Origin: Incurvaria masculella
Lineage: Eukaryota; Arthropoda; Insecta; Lepidoptera; Incurvariidae
Length of the DNA: 64,000 bases
Assembly (NCBI GenBank): GCA_946894095.1
Contig: OX335657.1
Location: 18,600,001 to 18,664,000 of the forward strand
Reading direction: 5' to 3'
Position 1 is the first letter of the stretch; every line of letters starts with the position of its first letter. This document shows positions 63,220-64,000 of this stretch, piece by piece. The translations under genes and the position numbers were made by a program. The notes under the pieces are model-generated. The model was not told the DNA's origin. It did not search any database and saw only the letters and a list, made by a program, of their open reading frames with translations.

Positions 63220-63545
63220 CACGATTGCAAGTTAAAACTTTTAAATTGCATATTGAGCACATCACTTCCAAAGTGTTAAAAATGTTGGGATTTGTTTTTC
63301 GTATATGCAACGAGTATGATTGTCCAAATAAATACCTTTGATATATTATACACCTCTTTTGTTTGTCACCATCTTGAATATGCGTCAAACCCCCAGTACA
63401 ATCTTGAAAGGATCCAAAAGAAGTTCCTCAATTATAGAAGATTTAGAACTAGTGCTGATCGGAACAGTATTGAGTTAGTAACCTTCACTCGTGGACCGGC
63501 GCACGGTGAGACATTAGAGATCTTTCATTTCTATTTAAAATGACA
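63220..63545 (+). pseudogene. LINE reverse-transcriptase C-terminal fragment
   Basis: Broken frames carry KVLKMLGFVFRICNEY, then HHLEYASNPQYN and ERIQKKFLNYRRF, typical of the region after the RT in jockey or R1-like LINEs. Stops and frame changes separate them. It lies in NDUFB5 intron 2. The remaining sequence to 64,000 is AT-rich with nothing recognised. Confidence 0.6.
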
Positions 63546-64000
63546 CATTCCCATGTAGACTCAACTCGCCTTTTGGAATAAAGCAAATATAAGTGTTGCC
63601 GTTCACATGACACTTTCTATGTAAAGTGATGTAACATCAAATTATTAAAAAAAGATTTCATAAGAAGAAGTTTTACAATTTTTAATAATAAGGTGCTGAT
63701 CTTGATATATGTGAAAACATTTAAAAAGCTTTATTTGATTTATTTTTATGTCGCAAGTAGTATGTGTGTTCTTTAGTTCAATTATCTGGTTTTGATTTGA
63801 TCATTGAATCATTGAGTGCTTTTTTTCTATTTTTTTGAGTACTTTTATTGTGAAACTAGCTATTTCTAAACTAGCTATCTAATACTTTGCTGATTTGCGT
63901 GTATTTTTTTTAAAGTTATTTATATGTTTGCTTTGGAACTGTATGTGTCCTAAAGAAAAAAATTTTTTTACAAATATTTTGCGGAATTCTTAGTATGCAC

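Overview
The window is animal nuclear DNA and looks lepidopteran (moth or butterfly). AT-rich sequence is crowded with Helitrons, MITEs, SINEs and non-LTR fragments of a kind usual in Lepidoptera. Two insect-type host genes lie in it, split into short GC-rich exons with GT/AG borders. The species cannot be named from the sequence. There is no prokaryotic operon, CRISPR array or functional rRNA gene.

Layout. 1-9.6 kb holds only repeats: a 20-bp minisatellite, nested Helitrons, a broken reverse transcriptase with a restriction-like endonuclease domain, MITEs and foldbacks. 9,864-14,914 is a young Ty3/gypsy-type LTR retrotransposon (minus strand) inside a Helitron copy. Its two LTRs look identical, and gag, pol and integrase are linked by two A-rich slippery sites. 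Instead of a visible tRNA primer site it has an 11-nt match to its own LTR, as expected for Tf1-style self-priming. 17,031-30,723 is a PIF/Harbinger DNA transposon that split a SINE in two. It encodes an apparently intact five-exon transposase and a four-exon Myb/SANT-like partner protein, and carries many later insertions.

31,545-54,637 is the host gene RECK (plus strand), a GPI-anchored cysteine-rich protein with Kazal motifs. Fifteen single-copy exons were assembled with consistent phases and give 919 codons before the stop. The first visible exon is not single: it stands as 36 near-identical tandem copies, each with its own splice acceptor and donor. Copies are 84 or 72 nt, so all keep the reading frame. 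This array (31.5-36.6 kb) is the most striking feature of the window. Two other RECK exons have decayed duplicates nearby. RECK introns hold a 5'-truncated LINE, a solo LTR and SINEs.

55-64 kb holds MITEs, a second truncated LINE, and the first two exons of NDUFB5 (ND-SGDH, complex I) on the plus strand; the gene runs off the right edge. One SINE family recurs through the window with two kinds of RNA polymerase III head, tRNA-derived and 5S-rRNA-derived, on one shared body. All gene names come from recognising protein motifs by eye; no database search was run.
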